Below, one piece after another: positions 18,266-28,069 of a stretch of 64,000 bases of DNA. The notes under the pieces are model-generated. The model had not been told where the DNA came from and made no database searches. It saw nothing but the letters and a program-made list of their open reading frames with translations. The first letter of the stretch is position 1. Every line of letters begins with the position of its first letter. The position numbers were made by a program, and so were the translations under genes. The stretch covers positions 1 through 64,000 of the forward strand of contig MKVZ01000014.1 in assembly GCA_001898995.1 (NCBI GenBank). The letters are read 5' to 3'. The DNA is from Rhizobiales bacterium 63-22 (GTDB lineage: Bacteria; Pseudomonadota; Alphaproteobacteria; Rhizobiales; Rhizobiaceae).

Positions 18266-19724
18266 CACCCGTCGCGCGACCGCCGGCGCGACCCTGCTGA
18301 CGGCCCGCTGGGTCGTCGGCCATCGCGACGGGCGCCATGTGCTTTACGAAAACGGCGAAGTGGTTTTCGAAGGTACCAGCATCATCTTCGTCGGCCACAG
18401 CTACGAAGGGCCGGTCGCGAGGCGGATCGACTACGGCATGGCGCTGATCGGCCCCGGCTTCATCGACCTCGACGCGCTTTCCGATCTCGATACCGGCGTC
18501 CTCGGCCTCGATCATCAGCCCGGCTGGAAGAAAGGCCGCGTCTGGCCGCGCGATTATGTCGAGGCAGGTCCGGTCGAGATGCTCACTTTCGAGGAACTGG
18601 CTTTCCAGAAGCGCTATGCCTTCGCACAGCTCATCCGCAACGGCATCACGACGGCGCTGCCCATCGCTTCCCTGTTCTATCGCGCATGGAACGAGACACC
18701 GGAAGAATTCGCCTCTGCCGCCGAGAGCGCCGCCGATCTCGGATTGCGCGTCTATCTCGGCCCTGCTTTCCGGGCCGGACATTCGATCGTGGAGCCTGAC
18801 GGCACGCTCACCGTCGAGATCGACGAGGCACGCGGCGCGGATGGACTTATGGCCGCGATCGACTTCGCGGCTTCCCATGACAATACCCGTTCGGGACTAG
18901 TGCGCGCCATGCTCGCTCCCGACCGCGTCGAGTTCTGGACCGCGGACCTGCTGCGCCGGACGGCGGACGCCGCCCGCGACCTTAACGTCCCCGTGCGTCT
19001 TCACTGCTGCCAGTCGGAATTCGAGGCGCAGACGATCCGCCGCCGTTTCGGCACCGTGTCGGCGGCATGGCTGCGCGACATCGGCTTCCTTTCCGAGCGG
19101 GCGCTGCTGCCGCACGGAACCCATGCCGGCCGGGAAGAACTGGCCATCATCGCGGCGTCGGGGGCGGCTCTGGTGCATTGCCCGGTGGTGATGGCGCGTC
19201 ACGCGGCCGCGCTCGATAATTTTTCCGCCCTGCGACGCGAGGGATTGCGCATCGGCATGGGCACAGACACATGGCCGCCGGACATGATCCTCAACATGCA
19301 GGCCGGTCTCGCCCTCGGCCGGGTGATGAGCGGCGATCTGGAAAGCCCGAAATCGGCCGATCTTTACGATGCCGCCACGCTTGGCGGTGCCGACGCGCTC
19401 GGCAGGCCCGATCTCGGCCGCCTTCAGGCCGGAGCGGCGGCGGATATCGTGGTTATCGATCTTTCCGGGGATCATCTCGGTCAGGTGATCGATCCGATCG
19501 CCTGCCTGATGACGTCCGCAAACGGTCGCGACGTCCATTCGGTAGTCATAGCGGGACGTTTCGTCATGGCGGATCGTGTCATTCCGGGTTTCGATTTCGC
19601 TGCAGCCCACCGGCAAGCGCAAGCGCAGTTCGAGCGGCTGATCGTCCGTTATCCGCAGCGGACCTGGCGCCATCCTCCGGTGGAGACAATCTTTCCCCCG
19701 AGCTATGAAACTGTCCGATTATGA
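18255..19724 (+). CDS. Amidohydrolase-fold protein lacking the HxH metal motif
   Basis: 489 residues, overlapping the previous gene by 11 bp. The beta-barrel and C-terminal beta-sandwich pattern of chlorohydrolase-like proteins is clear (GTHAGREELAIIAASGAALVHCP, RIGMGTDTWPPDMILNMQ). Where HxH is expected, the sequence reads GFIDLDALSDLD, so the first two metal ligands are absent, while later histidines (RLHCCQSE, LPHGTHAG) and the GTD aspartate remain. It may bind metal differently or be a non-hydrolytic partner. The three genes probably form one operon. Confidence 0.78.
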   Translation: MSDDTRRATAGATLLTARWVVGHRDGRHVLYENGEVVFEGTSIIFVGHSYEGPVARRIDYGMALIGPGFIDLDALSDLDTGVLGLDHQPGWKKGRVWPRDYVEAGPVEMLTFEELAFQKRYAFAQLIRNGITTALPIASLFYRAWNETPEEFASAAESAADLGLRVYLGPAFRAGHSIVEPDGTLTVEIDEARGADGLMAAIDFAASHDNTRSGLVRAMLAPDRVEFWTADLLRRTADAARDLNVPVRLHCCQSEFEAQTIRRRFGTVSAAWLRDIGFLSERALLPHGTHAGREELAIIAASGAALVHCPVVMARHAAALDNFSALRREGLRIGMGTDTWPPDMILNMQAGLALGRVMSGDLESPKSADLYDAATLGGADALGRPDLGRLQAGAAADIVVIDLSGDHLGQVIDPIACLMTSANGRDVHSVVIAGRFVMADRVIPGFDFAAAHRQAQAQFERLIVRYPQRTWRHPPVETIFPPSYETVRL

Positions 19725-19966
19725 CCAACGGCCCGGTCGGGGCTGAGGAGGCTCTTGCTGTCAGACGAGACTGTTCGCTTTGACAAACCGGATGCCTCCT
19801 TCCATATTTCATACATGTCACGTCTGGATCGCCGGACGACGCACCAGTCCTGCAAGGCGGCATCTGTTTTGCCCGCTCATGCCTGTTCTTTTCCCGCCTG
19901 TTATCGAGGGGATGCCGGGTGGGTGGCCTTGCCCCCGCCCCTACGCGAGATACACGACGCCGCACC

Positions 19967-22900
19967 ATGATTTTCCACGCCGACCTGCATATCCACTCGA
20001 AATATTCCCGCGCCACGAGCCGGGACCTCGATCTTGAGCATCTGTTCTGGTGGGCGGCGCGCAAGGGCGTGCGAGTGGTCGGCACCGGCGACTGTGTGCA
20101 TCCGGTGTGGCTCGTCGAGATCAAGGACAAGCTGATACCCGAAGGCAACGGGCTCTTTCGACTCAGGCCCGAAATCGAGGCGGCACTCTGGGAAACGCTT
20201 CCACCCGTCTGCCGGCGGCCGGTCTCCTTCATGCTCTGCACCGAGATCTCGACCATCTACAAGAAGGGCGACAAGACCCGGAAAATCCATCACCTGATCT
20301 ATACCGCCGATCTCGACTCCACCGACCGGCTGGCGGCGAGCCTCGCGCGCATCGGCAACATCGCCTCGGACGGCCGTCCGATCCTCGGCCTCGACTCGCG
20401 CGACCTGCTGGAGATCACGCTGCAATCAGGACCGGATTCCTATCTCATCCCCGCTCATATATGGACACCATGGTTCGCCGCGCTCGGTTCGCAATCGGGC
20501 TTCGATTCCATCGAGGAATGCTATGGCGACCTCGCCGGGCATATCTTCGCGGTAGAGACCGGCCTCTCGTCCGACCCGGCCATGAACTGGCGCGTCTCCT
20601 CGCTCGACCGCTTCCGCCTCACCTCCAATTCCGACGCCCATTCGCCCGGCAAGCTCGGCCGCGAGGCGACGCGCTTTTCCTGCGAGCCGGATTATTTCGC
20701 GCTTCGGCACGCGCTGGAGACCGGCGAAGGCTATGTCGGCACGGTCGAATTCTTCCCCGAAGAGGGCAAGTACCACATGGACGGACACCGCACCTGCGGG
20801 GTGCGGCTCGACCCGAAGGAAACCATCGCGATGGGCGGCCGCTGTCCGGTCTGCGGGCGGCCCGTCACCATCGGCGTGGCGCATCGCGTCGAGGCGCTCG
20901 CAGACCGCAGCGAGGCCGAAGCCCTGCCGCCGGCGACGGCGGGCGCGGTGACCAGCCTCGTGCCCCTGCCGGAAATCCTCTCGGAGATTGTCGGCACCGG
21001 CGTCGCCTCCAAAGCCGTGGCCCACACTTATGAGCGCACGATCGCCGCGCTCGGGCCGGAGCTTGCCCTGCTGGAGGATCTGCCGGCCGAGGATGTGGCG
21101 AAGGTCCATCCGCTGCTCGGCGAGGCCGTGACGCGGTTGCGCTCCGGCGAGGTCATCCGGCAGGCCGGCTATGATGGCGAATATGGCGTCATCCGGCTTT
21201 TTCAGGATGGCGAACTGGACAGTCTCGCCGGCAACCGGCTCCTGTTCGATGCGCCGATGCTAAGCCACGCACGCCGGACGAAACCCAAAGCGAAGGAAGA
21301 TACGCCGGGCGACGTGCCGGCTGCCCCTGAAGCCACTGCGATCGAGCCATCGGGCCGCAGCGGCGTTCTCGCCGGTCTCGATCCCGATCAGGCGCGCGCC
21401 GCGGAGGCCGTCGATGGGCCGCTGATGGTAATCGCAGGACCCGGCTCCGGCAAGACGCGCATGCTCACCCACCGCATCGCCCATCTGGTGCTGGAACGCG
21501 GCGCGACGGCCGACTCCTGCCTCGCCGTCACCTTTACACGCAAGGCGACGGAGGAACTGCGCACACGGCTTGCGGGGCTTCTCGGCGGGCAGGCGGCCGG
21601 CGTGGCGGTGCACAGCTTCCATTCGCTCGGCCTTGCCATTCTGCACGCACATGCCAGCCACGCCGGTCTCAATGCGGACTTCCGCATCGCCAGCGAGGCG
21701 GAGCGCAAGGCTGCGCTGACCGAGGCGCTCGGCGTCAGCGACACACGCGCCGCGCGCCTGCTCAGGGCCGTCTCCGTGCTCAAGCGCAGCGGCGCGAAAG
21801 GTACGGACGAGGAAGCGGAGGCGCGCGCTGTCCTCGACCGGATCGGACGTGCGCAGGGATGGGTCGATTTCGACGATCTCGTGCTGTTGGCGGCCGATCT
21901 TCTGGAGGCGAACGCGACGGTCGCCGATACATGGCGGACGCGCTTCAAACACATCGCCGCCGACGAGTTTCAGGACGTGGACGAGCAGCAATACCGTCTG
22001 CTGCGGCTTTTGAGCGGAGACAGCGGCAATCTTTGTGTCATCGGCGATCCCGATCAGGCGATCTACGGCTTTCGCGGCGCGGACGCCGCCTGCTTCGCGC
22101 GTTTCAGCCGGGACTTTCCCGCCGCCCCGACCTTGCGTCTCACCCGCAACTACCGCTCGACCGGCACCATCGTCACCGCCGCCTCGGGCTTCATCGGCGC
22201 GTCCTCGGCAGGCATAATCCGTCCAATGGGCGAGCCGATCGTGACGCATGCGGCAATGAGCGAGGCGGCGGAGGCGGATTTTGTCGCGACTACCATCGAG
22301 AGCTTGCTCGGCGGCCACGACCTCCTCACGGTCAACTGCAAGGGCGGCGGAGCGCCCGGTACCCGGCCGCTTGGCTTCGCCGATTGCGCCGTGCTCTATC
22401 GGACCGACGCGCAAGCAGCCGCGCTTCGGACCGCCTTCGACCGCGCCGGCATTCCGTTCATGAAAAGCTCACCGGCCCCCCTCGCCGGCCATCCCGGCGT
22501 GACGGCGATCCTAAACGGGCTGGACATGGCGGAGGGAGCGGACCTTACCGCCCGCATCGGGCAGGCAGCGGAAAATGCTCGCAGGGCGGAAAAGGCCGAC
22601 GCGGCCGCGCTCGCGGAGGCGAGAGGCTGGCTCGCCGCGCTCGCCGTCTCGGATCAGGTGGCCGGCGATCCGGTGCGGCTCGGCGAAGCGGTGGCGCTCT
22701 CCACCGAGGCCGATTTCCTTGATATCCGCGCCGACCGCGTCTCGCTCATGACCATGCATGCGGCCAAGGGTCTGGAATTTGCGGTGGTGTTCGTGGTGGG
22801 CATGGAGGCGGGATTGACGCCGTTTTCGTGGGAGACCGCAACCCCGGAGGAAGATGCGACACAAGCCGAGGAGCGGCGGCTGTTCTACGTCGCCATGACA

Positions 22901-23071
22901 CGCGCCAAGGACAGGCTTTTCCTGACCCGCGCCGCCGAGCGGTTCTGGCGCGGTATGGTGCGCGCTCTGCCGCCATCGCCCTTCCTGAACGGGATCGGCC
23001 CGGACCTGACGGTCAGCGACGGCACAAGCGGGCGAAAGCGCGGGCAAGCACGGCAACTCACGCTGTTCTGA
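19967..23071 (+). CDS. PHP domain - zinc motif - UvrD/Rep helicase fusion protein
   Basis: 1034 residues from ATG 19967 (MIFHADLHIHSKYSRA). Residues 1-270 form a PHP metal-hydrolase domain (HADLHIHS, GTGDCVHP, SNSDAHSP). A CHxC-like zinc motif follows (HRTCG then RCPVCGRP, near 285-315), then a linker with short helices. From about 480 to the end is a superfamily 1 helicase: Walker A GPGSGKTR, AVTFTRKA, ADEFQDVDEQQYRLL, VIGDPDQAIYGFRGA, RLTRNYRS, MTMHAAKGLEF and VAMTRAKDR. The protein ends QARQLTLF, a close match to the bacterial sliding-clamp-binding motif QLxLF. Predicted role: 3'-5' DNA unwinding linked to repair or replication, with the PHP part perhaps a nuclease or phosphoesterase. No operon partner is seen. 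Confidence 0.88.
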   Translation: MIFHADLHIHSKYSRATSRDLDLEHLFWWAARKGVRVVGTGDCVHPVWLVEIKDKLIPEGNGLFRLRPEIEAALWETLPPVCRRPVSFMLCTEISTIYKKGDKTRKIHHLIYTADLDSTDRLAASLARIGNIASDGRPILGLDSRDLLEITLQSGPDSYLIPAHIWTPWFAALGSQSGFDSIEECYGDLAGHIFAVETGLSSDPAMNWRVSSLDRFRLTSNSDAHSPGKLGREATRFSCEPDYFALRHALETGEGYVGTVEFFPEEGKYHMDGHRTCGVRLDPKETIAMGGRCPVCGRPVTIGVAHRVEALADRSEAEALPPATAGAVTSLVPLPEILSEIVGTGVASKAVAHTYERTIAALGPELALLEDLPAEDVAKVHPLLGEAVTRLRSGEVIRQAGYDGEYGVIRLFQDGELDSLAGNRLLFDAPMLSHARRTKPKAKEDTPGDVPAAPEATAIEPSGRSGVLAGLDPDQARAAEAVDGPLMVIAGPGSGKTRMLTHRIAHLVLERGATADSCLAVTFTRKATEELRTRLAGLLGGQAAGVAVHSFHSLGLAILHAHASHAGLNADFRIASEAERKAALTEALGVSDTRAARLLRAVSVLKRSGAKGTDEEAEARAVLDRIGRAQGWVDFDDLVLLAADLLEANATVADTWRTRFKHIAADEFQDVDEQQYRLLRLLSGDSGNLCVIGDPDQAIYGFRGADAACFARFSRDFPAAPTLRLTRNYRSTGTIVTAASGFIGASSAGIIRPMGEPIVTHAAMSEAAEADFVATTIESLLGGHDLLTVNCKGGGAPGTRPLGFADCAVLYRTDAQAAALRTAFDRAGIPFMKSSPAPLAGHPGVTAILNGLDMAEGADLTARIGQAAENARRAEKADAAALAEARGWLAALAVSDQVAGDPVRLGEAVALSTEADFLDIRADRVSLMTMHAAKGLEFAVVFVVGMEAGLTPFSWETATPEEDATQAEERRLFYVAMTRAKDRLFLTRAAERFWRGMVRALPPSPFLNGIGPDLTVSDGTSGRKRGQARQLTLF

Positions 23072-23130
23072 AGAACCCGACAGTTCATGCGTTGCAGCAG
23101 CAAGCGGCCTCTTAACGGAACGCCACGTCC

Positions 23131-24483
23131 TTAGGCCTGCCTCGTCGACGGAAACCGCAATTCGGCCCGCAAACCGCCTTCGGAACGATTTGCCAGGTGC
23201 AGTTGCCCGCCAGCCCGCTTCAACGCCAGTTCCGCGATGGCGAGACCAAGCCCGCTGCCCATCAAGGTCTTGTTGCGCCCCCTGAAAAAGCGGTCGCAGA
23301 CTTTCGGCAGTTCGTCCTCCGGTATGCCCGGACCGTGGTCGTCGATGATGATTGCAAGGTCGCCCCGGTCTTTCCTTACACCGCAAACGACAGGTCGCTC
23401 CCGTGGGGAGTGCAAAGCGGCGTTTTCGAGAAGGTTCCGAGCCGCGAGCGTGAACAGCGGACCGCTGACCGGCAAAGCAGTGGAGAAGAGTTCGGCGCTG
23501 ATTTCGATGGCGGCGGATTGTGGATGGTGCTGCCGAATATCGGCGGCAAGGTTTTGCATGGTCTTGCCAACCTCTATGCCGGGTTCGTCGCGATCATGTT
23601 CTCCGCTCTCGGCATTCGTCAGGTCCGTTAGTTGACGAACCAGCCGTGAGGTACGATCCACACCGATGACGATCTGGCGAAGCGCATTCTTTCGAACGTC
23701 ATCATCGTCGCACGCCAAAGCGATTTGCGCCTGCGTCTTGAGACCCGCGATGGGCGTGCGTAACTCATGCGCCGCGAAAGCCGTGAAATCGCGTTCGTGT
23801 TCGCGCGCCGCATTCACACGCGCAAACAAACCGTTGAGCGAGCGGATCATCGGTTTGATCTCGGATGGACTGTTTTCCTCGGACAAGGCTCTCAGATCGG
23901 ATGCAGGCCTTTTCTCCAGCGATTGGGCCATGGCATTCAAAGGGGCGAGGCCCTTCCTGACACTGAGCCAGATGAGTCCGGCCAGAACGGGCAGAACGAG
24001 CAATGTCGGCAAAGTGACACCGCGGATCACACTGGCGACCAGCCGGTCACGCACGCGCAGATTATCTCCGACGAGAATACGCATGCCGAGCGCTGCATTT
24101 TCCACGGTATAGACCCGCCAGATTTCGCCGTTTACCTTGGCCTCTGAGAAGCCCGCGCCGCTTTTGCTCAGCGGCTGGGTGGGCGCGCCCTCGGAGCGAC
24201 TGACCAGAGTGCCGTCCAACGACCATATCTGACAGGAAAGCTGCCGCTCATAGGGTGTATGCACGACGGCGATTTCGGCGGCGTGCGCGGCTCCCTTCCG
24301 GGCGTCGATCTGCTGCCGCGTCAGCAGCGAACTGACCATGCGGGCCGACTCGCTCAGGCGCGCATCGAGCGCCCGTTCGACCTGCGTCCGGGTGCTGAGA
24401 TAAATCCATGTGATCGCCGACGCCCACACGACGCCGGTCGATATCATCAGGATCAGGAACAGATGCGTGCGGATCGATCTCAT
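23131..24483 (-). CDS. Sensor histidine kinase, QseC-like
   Basis: 450 residues. A transmembrane helix at residues 10-30, a periplasmic loop of ~130 residues, and a second helix (LPTLLVLPVLAGLIWLSV) flank the sensor. They are followed by a HAMP-like segment, the phospho-acceptor H-box HELRTP, the N-box RNLLENAALHSP and the ATP-lid motifs DDHGPGIP and GSGLGLAI. ATG 24483 overlaps the stop of the response regulator gene (ATGA). The layout matches the QseC/PmrB class; the stimulus is unknown. Confidence 0.92.
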   Translation of the reverse strand: MRSIRTHLFLILMISTGVVWASAITWIYLSTRTQVERALDARLSESARMVSSLLTRQQIDARKGAAHAAEIAVVHTPYERQLSCQIWSLDGTLVSRSEGAPTQPLSKSGAGFSEAKVNGEIWRVYTVENAALGMRILVGDNLRVRDRLVASVIRGVTLPTLLVLPVLAGLIWLSVRKGLAPLNAMAQSLEKRPASDLRALSEENSPSEIKPMIRSLNGLFARVNAAREHERDFTAFAAHELRTPIAGLKTQAQIALACDDDDVRKNALRQIVIGVDRTSRLVRQLTDLTNAESGEHDRDEPGIEVGKTMQNLAADIRQHHPQSAAIEISAELFSTALPVSGPLFTLAARNLLENAALHSPRERPVVCGVRKDRGDLAIIIDDHGPGIPEDELPKVCDRFFRGRNKTLMGSGLGLAIAELALKRAGGQLHLANRSEGGLRAELRFPSTRQA

Positions 24484-25145
24484 CAACCGGCCTCCATCAG
24501 CCGATAACCGACGCCGCGCACGGTTTCGATCACGGCTGGCCCCAGCTTTCCGCGCAGATTGTGGATGTGAACCTCGATCGTGTTGCTTTCCACCTCTTCC
24601 TGCCAGCCATACAGCCGCTCTTCCAGTTGCGACTTCGACAGGATCTGTCCGGGCCGGTCCATCAGGGCATGCAGGATCGAGAACTCCCGACGCGAGAGCC
24701 GGATCGGCTCTCCCGCCCTCGTCACGGTCATGGTGGCCGGGTCGAGACTGATATCGCGCCATCGCAGGATCGCTGCGGCGTGTCCGCTGGCCCGGCGGGT
24801 CAGGGCACGGAGACGCGCGGCCACCTCGTCCAGATCGAACGGCTTTCCAAGATAGTCGTCCGCGCCGGCATCCAGCCCCGCGATGCGGTCGCGAACGCTG
24901 TCACGCGCGGTCAGAAGAAGAACGGGCGCTGTCGACCGGCGGGTTCGCATCTCGTTGAGAACGTCGATTCCTGATCCGTCGGGAAGCATCAGATCGAGCA
25001 CGACGGCATCGAAAATCGACGTGTGTATCGCCGCCGCTGCGTCTGCGCAGGTAGCGACGGCCTCCACATTAAAGCCAGCCAGTTCAAGGCCGACCTGTAA
25101 CCCGTTCAAAAGAACCTCGTCGTCCTCAACGACCAATATCCTCAT
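24483..25145 (-). CDS. OmpR-family response regulator, QseB-like
   Basis: 220 residues. The receiver domain has the acidic pair (VVEDDEVLL), phospho-acceptor aspartate in VVLDLMLPDGSGIDVL and the switch lysine in GKPFDLDE. The C-terminal winged helix has LSRREFSILHALMDRPGQILSKSQLEERLYGW and the recognition stretch NTIEVHIHNLRGKLG. It is the partner of the overlapping kinase. Start MRILVVEDD at 25145 is preferred over a version four codons longer. Confidence 0.93.
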   Translation of the reverse strand: MRILVVEDDEVLLNGLQVGLELAGFNVEAVATCADAAAAIHTSIFDAVVLDLMLPDGSGIDVLNEMRTRRSTAPVLLLTARDSVRDRIAGLDAGADDYLGKPFDLDEVAARLRALTRRASGHAAAILRWRDISLDPATMTVTRAGEPIRLSRREFSILHALMDRPGQILSKSQLEERLYGWQEEVESNTIEVHIHNLRGKLGPAVIETVRGVGYRLMEAG

Positions 25146-25258
25146 GGCGCACCGCATAATACTTCGTTATCGCCCGCATCATAGCAGATCACCTTAAGCC
25201 AGCCTTAAGGTCGGGGGCGTGGAAAGACGAATGCGACGGATGCGCTCTGCAAATCCTC

Positions 25259-26458
25259 TCAGGCAAATTTCGGCAGGCGGGCCGCGCGCCACACCAGCGG
25301 CACGAGGATGAAGGCGACCGCAGGCAGCACCAGCCAGTTGATGGTGGTCCAGCCCGAACTGTGCAGCAGCGAACCGGAAAAGAACGACGCGCAGGCGACC
25401 GTTCCGAACACCATGAAGTCGTTGGCCCCCTGCACCTTGCTGCGCTCGGCCGGATCATGGCAATCGGCGACCATGGCGGTCGCGCCGACGAAGCCGAAAT
25501 TCCAGCCGACGCCCAGCAGGATGAGCCCGCCCCAAAAATTCGCAATGGCGACACCGCTCAGTTCCGTGACGGCCGACGCGCCGATGAGCAGAAGGCCGAC
25601 GGCGGCCACGCGCTCCTTGCCGAAGCGGGCCATGAGGCGGCCCGTGACAAAGCTCGGCCCGTACATCGCAAGAATATGCCACTGGATGCCGAGCGCAGCG
25701 GCATCGACCGTGTGGCCATGCCCGACCATGGCCATCGGCGCGGCCGTCATCACGAAAGTCATCAATCCGTAGGAAACCACCCCTGTGGCCAGCGCCAGCA
25801 GGAAACGCGGCGTGGTCAGTATTTGCGAGAGCGGTCTGGCCCCGCCCGTTTCGACCGGCCCGGCCTTGACCCTCGCCGGCTGGCGCAGGGTCAGCAGGAT
25901 CGGAACAGCCAGAATCGCCAGTACGGCCTGACCCAAAAAGCTGCCCGCGAAATGATGGCCCGGCACCGCGTCCCGCGTCCAGATCACCAGTTGCGGGCCG
26001 ATGACGGCCGCGATCAGCCCGCCGACCATGACGCGCGAAATGGCCTTGTCGCGCTCTGTCCCGATAAGGCCGTCGGCGGCGGCGAAGCGATAGCTCTGCA
26101 CATAGGACGAATAGAACCCGGCCGCGAAGGTCCCTATGCAAAAGACGACGAAACTCGCCTGCACGATGCCTATCATCGCGATCAGGCCGGCGACCGCCCC
26201 GATGGATGATCCCAGAAGATAACCGGCCCGGCGTCCGAACCGGCGCATCGTCGCGGCCGCCGGCAGGGTTCCCAGGGCGAGGCCCAGATTGAGCAGGCTG
26301 ACCGGAAGCGTTGCCAGGGCCGGATCGGAAGCAAGCTGCTGGCCGGCCAGTCCGCCGAGCGAAATCACGATGGCCGCATTCGCGCCGCCGAGCGATTGCG
26401 CCGCGGTCAGTATCCTGACATTTCTCAACGCCGTCTTTTGTTCTTCGGACACAATCAC
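25259..26458 (-). CDS. Major facilitator superfamily transporter
   Basis: 399 residues with about 12 hydrophobic helices in two halves, including MRRFGRRAGYLLGSSIGAVAGL, which has the basic loop after TM2 typical of MFS carriers. The fold is clear, but no substrate signature is visible. Both GTG 26458 and GTG 26452 are possible starts; AAAGGG gives better spacing for the second. It is the gene before the QseBC-like pair on the same strand, with a 113-bp gap. The upstream 270 bp to the next gene shows no recognised feature. Confidence 0.85.
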   Translation of the reverse strand: MIVSEEQKTALRNVRILTAAQSLGGANAAIVISLGGLAGQQLASDPALATLPVSLLNLGLALGTLPAAATMRRFGRRAGYLLGSSIGAVAGLIAMIGIVQASFVVFCIGTFAAGFYSSYVQSYRFAAADGLIGTERDKAISRVMVGGLIAAVIGPQLVIWTRDAVPGHHFAGSFLGQAVLAILAVPILLTLRQPARVKAGPVETGGARPLSQILTTPRFLLALATGVVSYGLMTFVMTAAPMAMVGHGHTVDAAALGIQWHILAMYGPSFVTGRLMARFGKERVAAVGLLLIGASAVTELSGVAIANFWGGLILLGVGWNFGFVGATAMVADCHDPAERSKVQGANDFMVFGTVACASFFSGSLLHSSGWTTINWLVLPAVAFILVPLVWRAARLPKFA

Positions 26459-26732
26459 CCTTTGGCGGCGCGCAGCCGCTCTTTCTTTATATCCATCATC
26501 GTCTTCTATTCCGAGAGTTGAGCGCCGCTTGCACGATTGCCCCGAACGGATTTATTCCTGCATCCGTAGTATATCGGAGAGTTGAAGGGAAGCGTATTTG
26601 AGTTATCGTCCTTGCGCGGCGTCATCATCGCTCCCCCGCCCGGCCGGAGAACGATATGCACCTCACGCGTGAATGCGGCCACGCGGATGATGGTCGGGTC
26701 GAACCTTACCGACGCAAGCCGCGACTGATCAT

Positions 26733-26912
26733 TCAGCGCCCGTCACGCTTCATGATTCTTGGCACATACCAGACAAGCACCGCCGCTACGATAAGCATGA
26801 GGAGAGACACAACCATCTGATAGACGGGATAGTTGGCTTCATCCCTCGAAACGAAGAACGCCACGATAACGCCTGCCGCCGACAGGATGGCCTGCGCAAT
26901 GATCCGGACCAT
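26733..26912 (-). CDS. Small two-helix membrane protein
   Basis: 59 residues from ATG 26912, chosen over an in-frame GTG three codons earlier because AGAGGGG lies 8 bp upstream. Two transmembrane helices (IAQAILSAAGVIVAFFV and QMVVSLLMLIVAAVLVWYV) flank a short loop, ending in a basic tail (RIMKRDGR). I do not recognise the family. It sits 42 bp after the ABC-2 permease gene on the same strand, so it may be the last gene of the efflux operon. Confidence 0.6.
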   Translation of the reverse strand: MVRIIAQAILSAAGVIVAFFVSRDEANYPVYQMVVSLLMLIVAAVLVWYVPRIMKRDGR

Positions 26913-26954
26913 GATTTGCACCCCTCTGTTAACGCCAAACGAAATTCTTTCCGG

Positions 26955-28067
26955 CTACCGCAGGAACGCCCTGAACCTGCGCAGAGCGAGAAGGAACAGC
27001 ACCGAGCCGATCAGGGTCAGCGCCAGAAATTGCGGCCAGACCACCGCGAATCCCGCCCCCCGAAACAGGATCGACTGCGCCAGAATGACGAAATGCGTGT
27101 TGGGCGCGGCCAGCATGATATTCTGAATGATTTCGGGCATGCTCTCGCGCGGCGTGGTCGCGCCCGACAGGATTTGCAGCGGCATCAGCACCAGCATCAG
27201 GAGAAGCCCGAATTGCGGCATGGAACCGGCCACCGTGGCGAGAAAGACGCCGAGGCTGGTGGTCGCGAAAAGTTGCAGCGCCGCACCTGCCAGAAACAGC
27301 GGCACGGAACCGTTGATCGGTACTGCCAGCAGCCCCTGCACCACGAAGACGATGGAGAGCGCCGATGCGACGAGCACCACCAGCCCCATGGACCAGACCT
27401 TGCTGATCATGATCTCCGCGGGCGTCACCGGCATGACGAGAAGATGCTCGATGGTGCCATGCTCCCGCTCGCGGATCAGCGCGGCGCCCGTGAGGATGAT
27501 CGACAGCATCGTCACCGACGAAATAACGTTGGTGATGGCTCCGAACCAGCCCTTGTTCAAATCCTGATTGAAGCGTGTTCTCAGGTCGAGATCGACCGGC
27601 GTCGCCGTCGCACCGCGATAGCGGTTGAGGAACTCGTTCACCTCGCCGGTCACGATGGACTGCACATAGCCGCCGCCGGTGAAGGCCTGGCTCATGCGCG
27701 TGGCGTCCACGTTGAGCTGGATCGTCGGCGTGCGCCCGGCCAGAAGGTCGCGCTGGAAATTCGTCGGAATGTCGAGCGCGAACGTATCCAGCCCCGCATC
27801 CATGCGGCTGTCCATCTCGTAAGAGGAAATGAGCTTCGGCGGTACGAAATAGGGCGGATAGAAAGCTGTCGTTATGCGACCCGACACCGGCGACCGGTCC
27901 TCGTCGACGATGGCGATGGCCGCGTTGTTCAACGTTTCGGGCATCGCCTTCGCCGCCGTGTAGATGGCGAGCGTGAAGGCATAGACGATCAGGATCAACA
28001 GCATCGGATCGCGCCCAAGACCGCGGAGTTCCTTAACGCCCAGATTCGCTATGTTGGCTATCCGCAT
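26955..28067 (-). CDS. ABC-2 type permease, YhhJ-like
   Basis: 370 residues. One N-terminal helix, a large periplasmic domain of ~150 residues, then five helices, with the LTGAALIREREHGTIEHLLVMPVT segment typical of ABC-2 permeases. With the upstream RbbA-like protein (which has its own permease half) and the HlyD-like adaptor, it forms an efflux complex like the E. coli yhiI-rbbA-yhhJ cluster. The gap to the upstream gene is only 2 bp. Confidence 0.9.
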   Translation of the reverse strand: MRIANIANLGVKELRGLGRDPMLLILIVYAFTLAIYTAAKAMPETLNNAAIAIVDEDRSPVSGRITTAFYPPYFVPPKLISSYEMDSRMDAGLDTFALDIPTNFQRDLLAGRTPTIQLNVDATRMSQAFTGGGYVQSIVTGEVNEFLNRYRGATATPVDLDLRTRFNQDLNKGWFGAITNVISSVTMLSIILTGAALIREREHGTIEHLLVMPVTPAEIMISKVWSMGLVVLVASALSIVFVVQGLLAVPINGSVPLFLAGAALQLFATTSLGVFLATVAGSMPQFGLLLMLVLMPLQILSGATTPRESMPEIIQNIMLAAPNTHFVILAQSILFRGAGFAVVWPQFLALTLIGSVLFLLALRRFRAFLR

Positions 28068-28069
28068 GG

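Noticed and set aside
19724..19966. Search for an SOS box before the PHP-UvrD gene
   Set aside because: GTTC-like words occur but none with a 7-bp spacing; there is no evidence for LexA control of this helicase.
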